Assembly (NCBI RefSeq): GCF_003970915.1
Contig: NZ_RXOF01000019.1
Coordinates: 62,001 to 126,000 of the forward strand
DNA length: 64,000 bases
Direction of reading: 5' to 3'
Origin: Hymenobacter gummosus
GTDB lineage: Bacteria > Bacteroidota > Bacteroidia > Cytophagales > Hymenobacteraceae
Position numbers and translations under genes: made by a program. Positions within the stretch are counted from its first letter, which is position 1. The number at the start of each line of letters is the position of its first letter. Under the pieces are notes generated by a model that saw only the letters and a list, made by a program, of their open reading frames with translations, made no database searches and was not told the origin of the DNA. Of this stretch, positions 17,145-26,002 are shown in pieces.

Positions 17145-18444
17145 CCAACAGCCCCACCGGCTCGGTGTCGCGGATGCTGGTGAAGAGCAGGCCGCCGAGG
17201 GTTTTGGGGTAGAAGAAGGTGGATTTGGGCGGCATCACGGCCCCGGAGTGGCACACGCGCTCCACTTCCTGCATGGTCACCTCGTTGGTAATGAGGGCCG
17301 CGCGGGCCTCGCCGCGGTCCACGCGCTGCAGGCACTCGGGGAAGTTGCGCACGTAGGTCACGCCCGGCCACTGCCGCTGCGCATCCGGCCCCACGATGCC
17401 CAGGGCCCGCTCCAGCACGAAGTAGTGCAGCACCGTCAAATCCAGCTGCTTGACCTCGGGCGTGGTGTCCCAGCTGAGTTGCTCGTGCACCTCGGGGCGC
17501 AGGCGCAGCTTGTAGGGCTGCCCGCTCAGGTACAGCCCGAAGGCCCAGGGCTTGCCGGCAATAATGTCGGGCAAATCCCCCGCATCCTCCTTGGGCGTGA
17601 CGACGAAGTAGGGCTCCAGCCGGGCCAGAAATTCCGCGTCCGTCAGGCCGCCGGGCAGCTCCAGCAGCAGGCGGTGGGTGGGCAGGATGCGCAAATCATT
17701 CGAGGCCGCGTTGGTGAGGTACATCAGGTGGAAATGCCAGGGCTCCGCGCCGGTATTAGCCGGTTCGGCGGCCATGCGGGCCTGCCGGTAAGCCAGGGAG
17801 CCTTCGTAGCGGTGGTGCCCGTCGGCCAGAATGATTTGCCGCTCGGCCAGCAGCTGCTGGAAGCGGCGGATAACGCGCGCGTCCTGAATGACGGCCAGCA
17901 CGTCGCGGGCGCCCTGGTAGTCCTCCTCGGTCTGGCAGAGCGGATCCAGAATGGCCTCGTCGAGGTAGCGCTCTAGCTCGTGGCTGTCGTCGCGGTACAG
18001 GCCGTGGGTGGCGCTGGTCTGAAACTGGGTGCGGGCCAGCAGCTCGGCGCGGTCGTTGACGGCCGCGGGCAGGGTATTTTCGTGGCGCAGCACCACGTTT
18101 TCGCCCCAGTCGTAGGCCCGGATGTGGCACATAAAGCCTTTGCGCACAAACTCCTGCGGGCTGCCCGGCAGGCGGAAATACTGGTAGTAGGCGTAAATTC
18201 CCGGCAGCGCGTCCTGGCGCAGCACCCCCGACTGCTCCCAGTCGGTAAGCCGGCGCAGGGCCTCGCCGCTGGGGTCGGGCCCGGGCCGCGGCACGGAGAG
18301 GTGGATGCTGTTCAGGGGGTTGCGGTACAGCGTCTCCCGCTGCTTCTGCGACACCACGTCGAACAGCGGCGACACGTAATCATCAATGCGCTGGCTCAGC
18401 TCAGCATTGTAGCGCCAAGCGCGCACGGGTTGGATTTCGGCCAT
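17140..18444 (-). CDS. DUF1015 family protein (SerK-like putative kinase)
   Basis: Cytosolic protein of 434 residues covering the full DUF1015 family. Landmarks are YVSPLFDVVSQKQR near residue 25, NSIHLSVPRP, and the conserved ILADGHHRYEGSLAYR near residue 210. The C-terminal VMPPKSTFFYPKTLGGLLF is a strong family signature. Archaeal members (SerK) and SbnI are free-serine kinases, so a serine/ADP-dependent phosphotransfer role is possible but not shown here. It is flanked on both sides by inverted word arrays and follows pdxH on the same strand. Confidence 0.85.
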   Translation of the reverse strand: MAEIQPVRAWRYNAELSQRIDDYVSPLFDVVSQKQRETLYRNPLNSIHLSVPRPGPDPSGEALRRLTDWEQSGVLRQDALPGIYAYYQYFRLPGSPQEFVRKGFMCHIRAYDWGENVVLRHENTLPAAVNDRAELLARTQFQTSATHGLYRDDSHELERYLDEAILDPLCQTEEDYQGARDVLAVIQDARVIRRFQQLLAERQIILADGHHRYEGSLAYRQARMAAEPANTGAEPWHFHLMYLTNAASNDLRILPTHRLLLELPGGLTDAEFLARLEPYFVVTPKEDAGDLPDIIAGKPWAFGLYLSGQPYKLRLRPEVHEQLSWDTTPEVKQLDLTVLHYFVLERALGIVGPDAQRQWPGVTYVRNFPECLQRVDRGEARAALITNEVTMQEVERVCHSGAVMPPKSTFFYPKTLGGLLFTSIRDTEPVGLLG

Positions 18445-18550
18445 TTTTAATTAAGAATGAAGAATTAATAATTAATAATGAAAGAACCAGAGAGGCGCCC
18501 GCAAGCCAACACGCCAATTATCAATTCTTCATTCTTAATTATTAATTAAG
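18445..18550. repeat. Intergenic inverted word array (TTAATTAATAATGAAGAAT words)
   Basis: AT-rich arms 18447-18480 (TTAATTAAGAATGAAGAAT with variants) and 18516-18550 (complements) enclose about 35 bp of GC-rich unique sequence. It starts two bases after the DUF1015 start codon side and ends two bases from the pdxH stop codon, filling the whole gap. Its base composition is unlike everything around it. Confidence 0.75.
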
Positions 18551-18551
18551 C

Positions 18552-19202
18552 TCAAGGCGCCAGCCGGCTGCGCTGCCAGCCCGCGGCGGTGCGCTCGTAC
18601 ACCAGCCGGTCGTGCAGGCGGGAGGGGCGGCCCTGCCAGAATTCCAGGCGGTGGGGGCGCAGTACGTAGCCGCCCCAGTGCGGGGGGCGCGGCAGCGGGT
18701 CCTGGCCCGCGAAGCGCTGCTCCACCTCTTGTTCGCGCTGTTCCAGCTCCTCGCGGCTGCCGATGACCTGGCTTTGCGGCGAGGCCCAGGCGCCCAGCTG
18801 GCTGCCGCGCGGCCGGCTCTGGAAATACTCCGTCGATACCTGGTCGGGGGCCTGCTCCACGGTGCCCTCCACGCGCACCTGCCGCTCCAGGGCGGGCCAG
18901 AAAAAGGTGAGGGCGGCTTTGCCAGTAGCGGCCAGCTCCCGGCCCTTGCGCGAGTCGTAGTTGGTGAAAAACAGGAAGCCCGCGTCGTCGGGCAGGCCTT
19001 TGAGCAGCACGATGCGCGCCGACGGTTGCCCGTCGGGGCCCACGGTGCTCAGCGTCATGGCCGTGGGCTCGTCGGCCTGGGCCTGCAGGGCTTCGTCGAG
19101 CCAGCGGCGAAACTGGCGCAGGGCGTCCGCGTCGGCGGCGGCTTCGCTCAGCTCGTGCTGGGCGTAGGTTTTGCGAAGGTCGGCCAGGTGTTGGTCTTGC
19201 AT
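18552..19202 (-). CDS. pdxH: Pyridoxamine 5'-phosphate oxidase
   Basis: FMN-dependent oxidase that makes pyridoxal 5'-phosphate from PNP or PMP, the last step of vitamin B6 synthesis and salvage; 216 residues. The start is the ATG at 19202 ([13 protein letters not shown]). FMN-binding segments include [28 protein letters not shown], and the middle part [16 protein letters not shown] is typical. The C-terminal [24 protein letters not shown] contains the substrate-binding Arg/His. It is divergent from yqgE across a 342-bp region. Confidence 0.95.
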   Translation of the reverse strand: MQDQHLADLRKTYAQHELSEAAADADALRQFRRWLDEALQAQADEPTAMTLSTVGPDGQPSARIVLLKGLPDDAGFLFFTNYDSRKGRELAATGKAALTFFWPALERQVRVEGTVEQAPDQVSTEYFQSRPRGSQLGAWASPQSQVIGSREELEQREQEVEQRFAGQDPLPRPPHWGGYVLRPHRLEFWQGRPSRLHDRLVYERTAAGWQRSRLAP

Positions 19203-19228
19203 AGGGCGGCAAAATGAACCGGGCGTAA

Positions 19229-19405
19229 AAGTAGAGAAGTAACACGTGACAGGTAACAGGTGCCGCGTTATTGGGCAGAAGCACCCCAAACCGCTCCGCG
19301 GCCCTTCCAGAAATACCCGCCGCCCGGTTGCAACCAATTCCGTCGCCCGCAGTACCCACCTGTCACCTGTCACCTGTCACCTGTCACCTGTCACCTGTCA
19401 CCTGT
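19229..19405. repeat. Inverted word array with seven tandem CACCTGT units
   Basis: Left arm 19229-19262 has GTAACACGTGACAGGTAACAGG. The right arm is a perfect tandem run of seven CACCTGT units at 19357-19405. The words are those of the array at 17036-17144. Unlike most of the others, this one lies between divergent genes (pdxH and yqgE), so it occupies their shared promoter region (19203-19544). No gene lies in this 342-bp stretch. Confidence 0.8.
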
Positions 19406-19544
19406 CCCGGGAACCCGCAGGCCCCCCGTCAACGTAAGGCTAAGGGCCCCACCCAAACTTGCGCGTGCCATTTCTTCGCGCATCTTTGCGCCGTGCCGAG
19501 CGTCCGTGGTAATATCTTTCACCCTTATCAGCCCCCTTCGCGTC

Positions 19545-20114
19545 ATGTCCACCGAACTCCGCAGCGGTAGCCTGCTGATATCCCAGCCTTTCCTGGGCGA
19601 CCCGAACTTCGAGCGGTCGGTGGTACTGCTGTGCCGCCACGACGAGGAGGACGGCACCTTCGGGCTGATGCTGAACCGCCCCACCACCGTGCGCCTGGGC
19701 GACGCCATGAACCTGCCCGGCGGCGACGAGCACCCCGCCGCCACGCTGCCCTTGCACGTAGGCGGCCCCGTGCAGCCCGATACCCTGCACTACCTGCACC
19801 AGCGCGCCGATTTGCCCGGCGCCGAGTCGTTGGGCTCCGACGTGTACTGGGGTGGCGACTTCGAAATCCTGCTCGGCCTCATCGCGGCCGGTGAGCTGAC
19901 GGAGAACAACTTGCGCCTGTACGTCGGCTATTCGGGCTGGACGGCCGGGCAGCTGGCCGGCGAAGTGCAGGAAAATACCTGGATAGTGCACCCGAATGCT
20001 GCCGGGAAAGTGTTTACTTTGACCACTGATGCCTTCTGGCAGGCCATTTTGCGCGAAAAAGGCGGCCGCTACCGCCTGCTGTCCAACTACCCCGTGGACC
20101 CGCGCCTGAACTAA
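19545..20114 (+). CDS. yqgE: YqgE/AlgH family protein
   Basis: Cytosolic protein of 189 residues, starting at the ATG at 19545 (MSTELRSGSLLISQPFLGDP). SLLISQP-x-L-x-DPNFERSVVLLCRHD and GTFGLMLNRPT are the family signature. A later VYWGGDFEILLGL and YVGYSGWTAGQLAGEV also match. It is conserved across bacteria and linked to alginate regulation in Pseudomonas (AlgH), but its biochemical role remains unclear. It runs in the same direction as the DUF349 gene, with a weak hairpin between them. Confidence 0.9.
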   Translation: MSTELRSGSLLISQPFLGDPNFERSVVLLCRHDEEDGTFGLMLNRPTTVRLGDAMNLPGGDEHPAATLPLHVGGPVQPDTLHYLHQRADLPGAESLGSDVYWGGDFEILLGLIAAGELTENNLRLYVGYSGWTAGQLAGEVQENTWIVHPNAAGKVFTLTTDAFWQAILREKGGRYRLLSNYPVDPRLN

Positions 20115-20125
20115 CGTACATCGCC

Positions 20126-20167
20126 TGCCCGGCCTGCCCACTTCCTGGGGCCGCCGGGCAGTCTTGT
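20126..20167 (+). terminator. Weak terminator hairpin after yqgE
   Basis: CTGCCCGGC and GCCGGGCAG enclose an 18-bp loop, followed by TCTTGTT. The T-tract is poor, so read-through into the next gene is likely. Confidence 0.4.
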
Positions 20168-20179
20168 TGAGAGAGAACC

Positions 20180-22744
20180 ATGCAACCGGAGAACGAGAAC
20201 ACCGCCCCCAACCGCCCCGAGCCCGAACAGGAGTCGCCGATGAGCATCCTGGAGCGCCGGCTGGCCGAAATTGCGAAGTCCCGTCAAGGCGACGAGGCTG
20301 GCAATGCCCCTGCTGAAACCCAATCCGCCACTCCCACGGCCCCGACGGCCGCCACCTCGCCCGCGGCAGAGGTACCGGCCGCTTCCACGCCCGTCGCTTC
20401 CTTGGCCACGCCCGACGTGCCCGCCGATGCTTCGCCCTCGGCCCAGCCCGCTGCCCCGGCACCCGTAGCCGCCGCTGCCGCCGACGACATCACCGAGCAC
20501 GCCAACCAGAGCGCCCCGGCTCCCGTCGATGCCACGGCGGCCCCCGGTACCGCTGGCACCGAAACCACGCCCGTCGTGCCGGCCGAGGCCAGCACCAGCG
20601 CCGCTGAACCGGCTTCAAGCCCGGCTGTAGCTGACCTGGGCCAGTCGGCTGCCAATAAGGCCTTTGCCGAGCAGCAGCAAGCCGAAGCCGCTCCGGCGGC
20701 GGAGCCCTCGGCTGCCCAGCAGCGCGCCGAGCAGCACTACGGCAACGAGGGTCCCGGCGCCGTGGCTCAGGCCTCGGAAAACCAGCCGCCCGTGGAGGCC
20801 ATTCAGCCCGACGTAACTCCGGCTGCGCCCGCCGAATCTTCCGAACCGCTGGCCGTAACGCTGCCCGCCCAGCCCCTGGCTTCGGCCGAGGCGCTGGAGG
20901 CCGCGCCGGCTCCGCTGGCCGCCCTGCCCACGTCCAACAACGAATCGGCCACGGAAGCGGCCCACGCCGCCCCGCACCACGACGACGAGGAGGACTACGT
21001 GCCGGAAACCCCGGCCCCGGACTTCACCAAGCTCGACCAGGTGGCCCAGGGTGCCTACCTGCTGGAGCTGTTGCGCCGCCCCGATGCCCGCCAGAACCGC
21101 CGCCAGATCCTCGACCTGCACCGCCAGTACGAGCAGGGCGTGGGCCACGAGCGCGGCGCCGCCCGGCAGCGCTTCACCGAGGCCGGCAACCAGGCCGAAG
21201 ACTTCAACTTCGCCGGCCCCGAGCACTACGCCGAGGTGACGAAGAACATGCAGGAGTACCGCGACGCCCGCGTGCGCGATGCCAAGCAGGAAGACGAGCA
21301 GCGCGCCAAAAACCTGGTGCACAAGCAGCACCTGTTGTCGCAGCTGCGGCAGCTGGTGGAGTCGGCCGAAACCAAGGACTCCTCGGCCCGCATCAAGACC
21401 CTGCAGGCCGACTGGAAAGCCACCGGCCCGGTACCGCAGGCCCAGTCGCAGGAGCTGTGGAACAGCTACCACGCCCTGCTCGACATCTACTACAACAACC
21501 GCGGCCTGTTCTTCGAAATGAAGGAGCTGGACCGCCGCCGCAACCTCGAAGCCAAGGAAACGCTGATTCAGCGCGCCGAGGCCCTGGTCAGCCAGCAGAG
21601 CATCAACAAGGCCCTGACCGAGCTGCGCCAGCTGCACGAGGAGTGGAAGGGCGTGGGTCCGGTGCCCAACGACATGCGCGAGCCGCTGTGGCAGCGCTTC
21701 CTGCAAGCCTCCGAGCAGGTGCACAACCGCAAGCGCGCCTTCGTGGACGCCCGCTCGGCCCAGGAAAACGCCAACCTGCAGCGCAAGCAGGAGCTACTGG
21801 CCCAGATTCTGCCCTTCGGCGAGTTCAAGACCGACCGCGTGAACGAGTGGCGGGCCAAAACCGACGAGCTGCAGGCCCTGAAGGAGCAGTGGGACGCCGC
21901 CGGCCTTGTGCCACGCAGCCAGGCCGAAACCATGAACAAGCAGTTCTGGGGCGCCTATAAGGGCTTCTTCCAGCACAAAAACCAATACTTCAAGGCCCTC
22001 GACGAGGAGAAAAACCGCAACCTCAAGGCCAAAATCGCGCTGTGCGAGGAGGCCGAGGCCGCGCTGCAGAACCCCAACTGGGAGGAAGGCCGCGAGGTGG
22101 TGATTCGGGTGCAGAAGGAGTGGAAAAACATCGGCCGCGTGCCCGAGAAGCAGTCGGACAAGATCTGGCACCGCTTCCGCACCGCCTGCGACTCGTTCTT
22201 CGAGCGGAAGCAGACCGAGACGCGCCAGCGCGAGCAGCACCAGCAGCAACTCTCGCAGGAGCAGGCCGCCCGCCTCGACGCCATTGCCTCGCAGGTGGCC
22301 GTGCTGTCGGAAGACAACCCCGGCACCCAGGAAGGCCTGCAGGCTTTGGTGGCCGAGTGGAGCCAGAGCGAGGTGCCCCAGCCGGGCCGCCGCGGCGGCA
22401 GCGCCGCCCAGGCCGAGGAGAAGTTCCTGGAGCTGATGGGCAAGTACATCGACACCATCCCCGGGCTGAGCTACGCCGAGCGCGACGAGCAGCGCTTCCA
22501 GCTGGAAGTGCAGCGCCTGAAGTCGAACCCGGAGGCCCAGCAGCTGCTGTACCGCAAGGAGCAAAACCTGCGCCGCGACATCAACGAGCTGGAAAACGAC
22601 GTGGCCACGCTGCAGACCAACCTGGACTTCTTCGCCCGCTCGAAGAACGCCGGCCAGCTGCGCGAGGAGTACCAGGGCCGCATCGACGAGGCCAAGCAGC
22701 GCATCGAGCGGCTCAAGCGGCAGCTGCGCGTGGTGCGCAGCTAA
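20180..22744 (+). CDS. DUF349 repeat protein with long Ala/Pro-rich N-terminal region
   Basis: 854 residues. After a short charged start (SILERRLAEIAKSRQ), residues 45-270 are a disordered Ala/Pro/Glu/Thr region. From about residue 275 the chain is helical and charged and carries several DUF349 units. Each has a W-x-x-x-G-x-V/A-P pattern: DWKATGPVPQAQSQELW, EWKGVGPVPNDMREPLW, QWDAAGLVPRSQAETM, EWKNIGRVPEKQSDKIW. The C-terminus is a coiled coil. The function of DUF349 proteins is unknown; in this phylum they are long and conserved. A strong terminator follows. Confidence 0.85.
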   Translation: MQPENENTAPNRPEPEQESPMSILERRLAEIAKSRQGDEAGNAPAETQSATPTAPTAATSPAAEVPAASTPVASLATPDVPADASPSAQPAAPAPVAAAAADDITEHANQSAPAPVDATAAPGTAGTETTPVVPAEASTSAAEPASSPAVADLGQSAANKAFAEQQQAEAAPAAEPSAAQQRAEQHYGNEGPGAVAQASENQPPVEAIQPDVTPAAPAESSEPLAVTLPAQPLASAEALEAAPAPLAALPTSNNESATEAAHAAPHHDDEEDYVPETPAPDFTKLDQVAQGAYLLELLRRPDARQNRRQILDLHRQYEQGVGHERGAARQRFTEAGNQAEDFNFAGPEHYAEVTKNMQEYRDARVRDAKQEDEQRAKNLVHKQHLLSQLRQLVESAETKDSSARIKTLQADWKATGPVPQAQSQELWNSYHALLDIYYNNRGLFFEMKELDRRRNLEAKETLIQRAEALVSQQSINKALTELRQLHEEWKGVGPVPNDMREPLWQRFLQASEQVHNRKRAFVDARSAQENANLQRKQELLAQILPFGEFKTDRVNEWRAKTDELQALKEQWDAAGLVPRSQAETMNKQFWGAYKGFFQHKNQYFKALDEEKNRNLKAKIALCEEAEAALQNPNWEEGREVVIRVQKEWKNIGRVPEKQSDKIWHRFRTACDSFFERKQTETRQREQHQQQLSQEQAARLDAIASQVAVLSEDNPGTQEGLQALVAEWSQSEVPQPGRRGGSAAQAEEKFLELMGKYIDTIPGLSYAERDEQRFQLEVQRLKSNPEAQQLLYRKEQNLRRDINELENDVATLQTNLDFFARSKNAGQLREEYQGRIDEAKQRIERLKRQLRVVRS

Positions 22745-22766
22745 GCAGCGAACCTTGATTGAAACG

Positions 22767-22803
22767 AAAAGCCCCGTGCCAGCTCTGGCGCGGGGCTTTT
22801 TTC
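22767..22803 (+). terminator. Terminator after the DUF349 gene
   Basis: AAAAGCCCCGTGCCA pairs with TGGCGCGGGGCTTTT (22767-22781 with 22786-22800), with one mismatch, followed by more T. Confidence 0.85.
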
Positions 22804-22899
22804 GTGAACGGCGGGTTGGGTTTGGGCGGACAGACGGCGGCGGATGTATCAGGGAAGCCACGGCGCCAAAACGGGGCGCAAGGGGCTGGAAGCAGGAGG

Positions 22900-23388
22900 T
22901 TACAGGCTGGGCGGCAGCAGGGCCTGCAGCTGCTGGTAGAGCTGTCGGGCGCCGTGCGGGGCCAGGGTATCGGGGCGGCCCCAGGCCAGGCGCACGGGCT
23001 GGCCGGCTGCGGTGCAGCCTTCGAGGAAGTAATAATGCGGGCCGGGCTGCTCGAAGTACAGGCTGTCGGCGGACAGGGCGGCGAGGCGGCGGAAGGCGGC
23101 GCGTGCCTGGGCGGCGGGCACTTTCAGGGCCGCCGTGGGCGGGCTGCCCGTCGGCAGGCCAATGCCGGCCTGGGCCAGCAGCACCCCGTCGGCCCGCAGG
23201 GTGTAGGTGGTGCGGTGGCTGGAATAGGCGCTGCCGTAGCCGAACTGCAACTGGCGCACGGCGGGGTCGGTGGCCAGCAGGGCGGGCGGCGTGGGGCCGC
23301 TGAACAGCTGGCGCTGGCAGGCGCCGAGGCCGCTGAGCAGCCCGCAACCGAGCAGCAGGAAAAGGGGAGAAGCAAGGGGCGTTTTCAT
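22900..23388 (-). CDS. Lipoprotein of unknown function
   Basis: 162 residues, starting at the ATG at 23388 (MKTPLASPLFLLLGCGLL). The signal sequence ends in LLSGLGAC, a good lipobox with the cysteine at residue 24. The mature part has a tyrosine-rich beta pattern: LQFGYGSAYSSHRTTYTL, LYFEQPGPHYYFLEGC. I do not recognise the family. Bacteroidota have many small envelope lipoproteins of this kind. It converges on the DUF349 terminator and is divergent from the response regulator downstream. Confidence 0.65.
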   Translation of the reverse strand: MKTPLASPLFLLLGCGLLSGLGACQRQLFSGPTPPALLATDPAVRQLQFGYGSAYSSHRTTYTLRADGVLLAQAGIGLPTGSPPTAALKVPAAQARAAFRRLAALSADSLYFEQPGPHYYFLEGCTAAGQPVRLAWGRPDTLAPHGARQLYQQLQALLPPSL

Positions 23389-23650
23389 AGCGCAGAAAGA
23401 GCAGGAGCAGCATCGGTCAGCCGTGCCGAACCGACAGGGCAAAGGTCTACCGCGCTGACGTACAGATCAATGCCACGATGATGCGAGGGTTCTGCGGCGT
23501 TGATTGGAGTTTGCCGGGTTGCGCCCGGGAATCAGCCGGCCGGGCCCCGGCCGCGGCCCCGATGATGTGAATGGCCGCCGCCGCGCCCGGAATTAGACGC
23601 CTTTTGGCACCTTTGCGCCGCGGCCCTTCACCTTCCGCCGCGCCCGCGCC

Positions 23651-25000
23651 ATGCCCCAAGGCACTATCCTCATCATCGACGACGAACCCCGTCTGCGCCA
23701 GCTGCTGGCCCGCTTGCTCGAGCTGGAAGACTACCACGTGCTGCAGGCCGTCAACGCCGCCGAGGGACTGGAACTGCTCGGGCAGCACCCGCAGGTGCTG
23801 GTGGTGCTCTGCGACGTGAAGCTGCCCGACGCCCACGGCGTGCAGCTGCTGCCCCGCCTGAAGCAGAAGGCCCCGCTGGCGGAAGTCATTCTGATGACGG
23901 CCTACGGCACCATCATCGACGGGGTGCAGGCCATGAAGGACGGCGCCTTCGACTACCTCACCAAGGGCGACTCCAACGACCAGCTGCCGGTGCTGGTGGA
24001 GCGCGCCGCCGAAAAGGCCCGCCTGCGCTACCGCGTGCAGGAGCTGGAGCGGCAGGTGGGCGCCCAGCACTCCTTTGAGTCGATGATCGGGCACGCGGCG
24101 GCGCTGGAGCGGGCCAAGACCCTGGGCCGGCAGGTAGCCGCCACCGACGCCACCGTGCTGCTGGAAGGGCCCACCGGCTCGGGCAAGGAGCTGTTTGCCC
24201 AAGCCATTCACCAGGCTTCGGGGCGGCGCTCCAAGCCCTTCGTAGCGGTGAACTGCTCGGCTTTTCCGAAGGATTTGCTCGAATCGGAGCTGTTCGGCTA
24301 CAAGAAAGGCGCCTTCACTGGGGCGCTCGGCGACAAGAAGGGCCTGCTGGAAGAAGCCTCGGGCGGCACCTTGTTTCTGGACGAAATCGGGGAGCTGGAG
24401 CTGGCGGTACAGGCCAAGTTTCTGCGGGTGCTCGAAACGCAGACCTTCACCAAGCTCGGCGACACCAAGCCCACCAAGGTGGATGTGCGCTTGGTAGCGG
24501 CCACCAACCGCAACCTCAAGCAGGAAGCCACCGCCGGGCAGTTCCGCCCCGATCTGTACTACCGCCTCTCCGTCTTCACCATCCCCGTGCCGCCCCTGCG
24601 CGACCGGCCCGAGGACGTGCAGCCCCTGGCCGAGTATTTCCTGCGCTACTTCGCCGCCCGCATGAGCAAGCGCGTGCCCGGCCTGGAGGCCGAAACCCTG
24701 CGCCTGCTGCAGCGCTACGACTGGCCCGGCAACGTGCGCGAGCTGAAGAACGTGCTGGAGCGCGCCGCCATTCTCACCCCCGACGCCCAGCCCCTGGCCG
24801 CTGCCTACCTGCCCGACGAGTTTCACGCCACTGCCGCACCCGGCGCCGGCCTACCCGGCTTTAGCCCCGACGACCGGAGCCTGCGCGCCCTCGAAGCCCG
24901 GCACATCCGCCAGGTGCTGGCCGAAACGGAGGGCAACCTTTTCGACAAACCAGACCCTTCCAAAACGGAAGGGTTTGCCGTTTTCTGGCCGGGTCAGTGA
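23651..25000 (+). CDS. Sigma-54-dependent NtrC-type response regulator with truncated DNA-binding domain
   Basis: 449 residues. The receiver domain has the acidic pair IIDDEP and phosphoacceptor Asp55 (LCDVKLPD). The AAA+ domain has Walker A GPTGSGKE, the sigma-54 contact loop GAFTGA, Walker B GGTLFLDEIG and the arginine-finger region. The linker to the Fis-type helix-turn-helix begins correctly (LRALEARHIRQVLAETEGN). The sequence then switches to LFDKPDPSKTEGFAVFWPGQ and stops, where the family normally continues with K-x-x-AA-x-x-LGI-x-x-x-TLYRK. The DNA-binding domain is therefore missing. It could still activate from solution, as HTH-less relatives do. It may pair with the kinase at 31842. 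Confidence 0.85.
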   Translation: MPQGTILIIDDEPRLRQLLARLLELEDYHVLQAVNAAEGLELLGQHPQVLVVLCDVKLPDAHGVQLLPRLKQKAPLAEVILMTAYGTIIDGVQAMKDGAFDYLTKGDSNDQLPVLVERAAEKARLRYRVQELERQVGAQHSFESMIGHAAALERAKTLGRQVAATDATVLLEGPTGSGKELFAQAIHQASGRRSKPFVAVNCSAFPKDLLESELFGYKKGAFTGALGDKKGLLEEASGGTLFLDEIGELELAVQAKFLRVLETQTFTKLGDTKPTKVDVRLVAATNRNLKQEATAGQFRPDLYYRLSVFTIPVPPLRDRPEDVQPLAEYFLRYFAARMSKRVPGLEAETLRLLQRYDWPGNVRELKNVLERAAILTPDAQPLAAAYLPDEFHATAAPGAGLPGFSPDDRSLRALEARHIRQVLAETEGNLFDKPDPSKTEGFAVFWPGQ

Positions 25001-25131
25001 AGGCTTGCTTGATTTTTATATGCTGATAATCAAGGTGAAATAAAATGACCTTGATTTGGCCGGCCGCCGTCGGCACCTGGATTGGCTTAGGGTCCGCGTC
25101 CCGCAAGACGTTACCCTAACCGCCTTTTTCC
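24945..25131. other. Foreign-looking junction sequence with nested hairpins
   Basis: The response regulator loses similarity to its family at about 24940. The following sequence holds interleaved inverted repeats: CCCTTCC/GGAAGGG around 24957-24974, AAAACGG/CCGTTTT overlapping it, and CCAGA/TCTGG outside. An AT-rich stretch around 25005-25055 then contains AATCAAGGTGA and ACCTTGATT. No remnant of the missing helix-turn-helix is visible before the next gene at 25132. It looks like a deletion scar or the end of a small mobile element. Confidence 0.5.
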
Positions 25132-25875
25132 ATGGCCATCTTCGACAACCTCGCCAAAGCCACCAAAAACTTCTTCATCGAAGAAGACGGCGCGGCGGCT
25201 CCCAAACCGGCCCCGCAGCCGCGGCCCCTGCCCGGCACCGGGCCGGTAGCCCCGCCCTTCGCAGCAGCGGCCCCGGCCGCGCCGAATGCTGCCGGGGCGC
25301 CGCTGCCCGGTTTCAGCCTCGCCGCGCCGGCTGCTCCCGCGCAGCCCGAGCAGCGGCACCTGGACCACATCAATGGGCTGCTGGCCGGCAACGGCAAGGA
25401 CTTCGTGGCCTACACCAAGATGGTCAGGAGCATGGCTGCCAGCGGGCTGACTGGGCCGGTGCTCTACCAGACGGCCTACCACGCCTTTGCGGCGGTGACG
25501 GGCCTCTCGGTGCCGGAGCTGCTGGCCTCGGCCGACCAGTTTGAGCGCACCCTGCAGTCGGACCGCAACAAGGTGCTGGAGCGCCACCAGGAAAAGCTCG
25601 GCGAAATCAAGATTCCCAACACCCGCCCCAGCACCATCGTGCAGCTGCTGGCCCAGGAGCAGAAGCTGCAGGCCGACCTGGCCGAGCTGACCCGGCAGCT
25701 GGAAGCCAAAAGCCAGGAGTTGCAGGCTACGCAGCAGCAGCTAGGGGAGGAGCGGCAGCGCGCCCAAATGGCCCTGGCCTCCTACGAGCTAGCCAACGCC
25801 AACGCCGCCACCGAGCTGCGCGCCCACTTCCAGGCCGCCCAGAACTTTCTGCTGACCCTGGGAGCGGTGAAATAG
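25132..25875 (+). CDS. Coiled-coil protein of unknown function, first gene of the ABC/OmpA cluster
   Basis: 247 residues. MAIFDNLAKATKNFFIEED is followed by a Pro/Ala-rich linker (residues 20-70). A globular helical part follows (HLDHINGLLAGNGKDFVAYTK to about 140), and then a Gln/Glu coiled coil (residues 165-225). It has no signal peptide or membrane segment and should be cytoplasmic. It is the first of five same-strand genes up to 31195. Its last codons GTG AAA TAG are already part of the inverted word array that follows. I do not recognise the family; its position suggests a cytoplasmic partner of the membrane complex. Confidence 0.75.
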   Translation: MAIFDNLAKATKNFFIEEDGAAAPKPAPQPRPLPGTGPVAPPFAAAAPAAPNAAGAPLPGFSLAAPAAPAQPEQRHLDHINGLLAGNGKDFVAYTKMVRSMAASGLTGPVLYQTAYHAFAAVTGLSVPELLASADQFERTLQSDRNKVLERHQEKLGEIKIPNTRPSTIVQLLAQEQKLQADLAELTRQLEAKSQELQATQQQLGEERQRAQMALASYELANANAATELRAHFQAAQNFLLTLGAVK

Positions 25876-25993
25876 TGAGATGGTGAGTTTGACGGCCTTG
25901 CGGCGCAATCTGCGCGGTTTGGGCCTCCCCAACATCAGACTCACCAAGCACTATCTCGCCAATCACCATTTCACCATTTCACCATCTCACCAC
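25868..25993. repeat. Intergenic inverted word array (GGTGAAATAGTGAGAT words)
   Basis: The left arm 25868-25890 begins inside the upstream gene (GGTGAAATAGTGAG supplies its stop codon). The right arm 25938-25993 has the complements CTCACCA, CACCATTTCACCATTTCACC and ATCTCACC. The core is about 45 bp. The same left-arm word recurs at 33653-33684. Confidence 0.75.
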
Positions 25994-26002
25994 TCAAGAA
26001 AC

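Noticed and set aside
19357-19405. CRISPR array
   Set aside because: The seven CACCTGT units are contiguous without spacers, and no cas gene is present. The 2 x 41-bp repeat at 51441 also lacks a spacer.
24945-25000. Intrinsic terminator for the sigma-54 regulator
   Set aside because: The hairpins lie inside the reading frame and are interleaved rather than followed by a T-tract, so a scar is more likely than a terminator.
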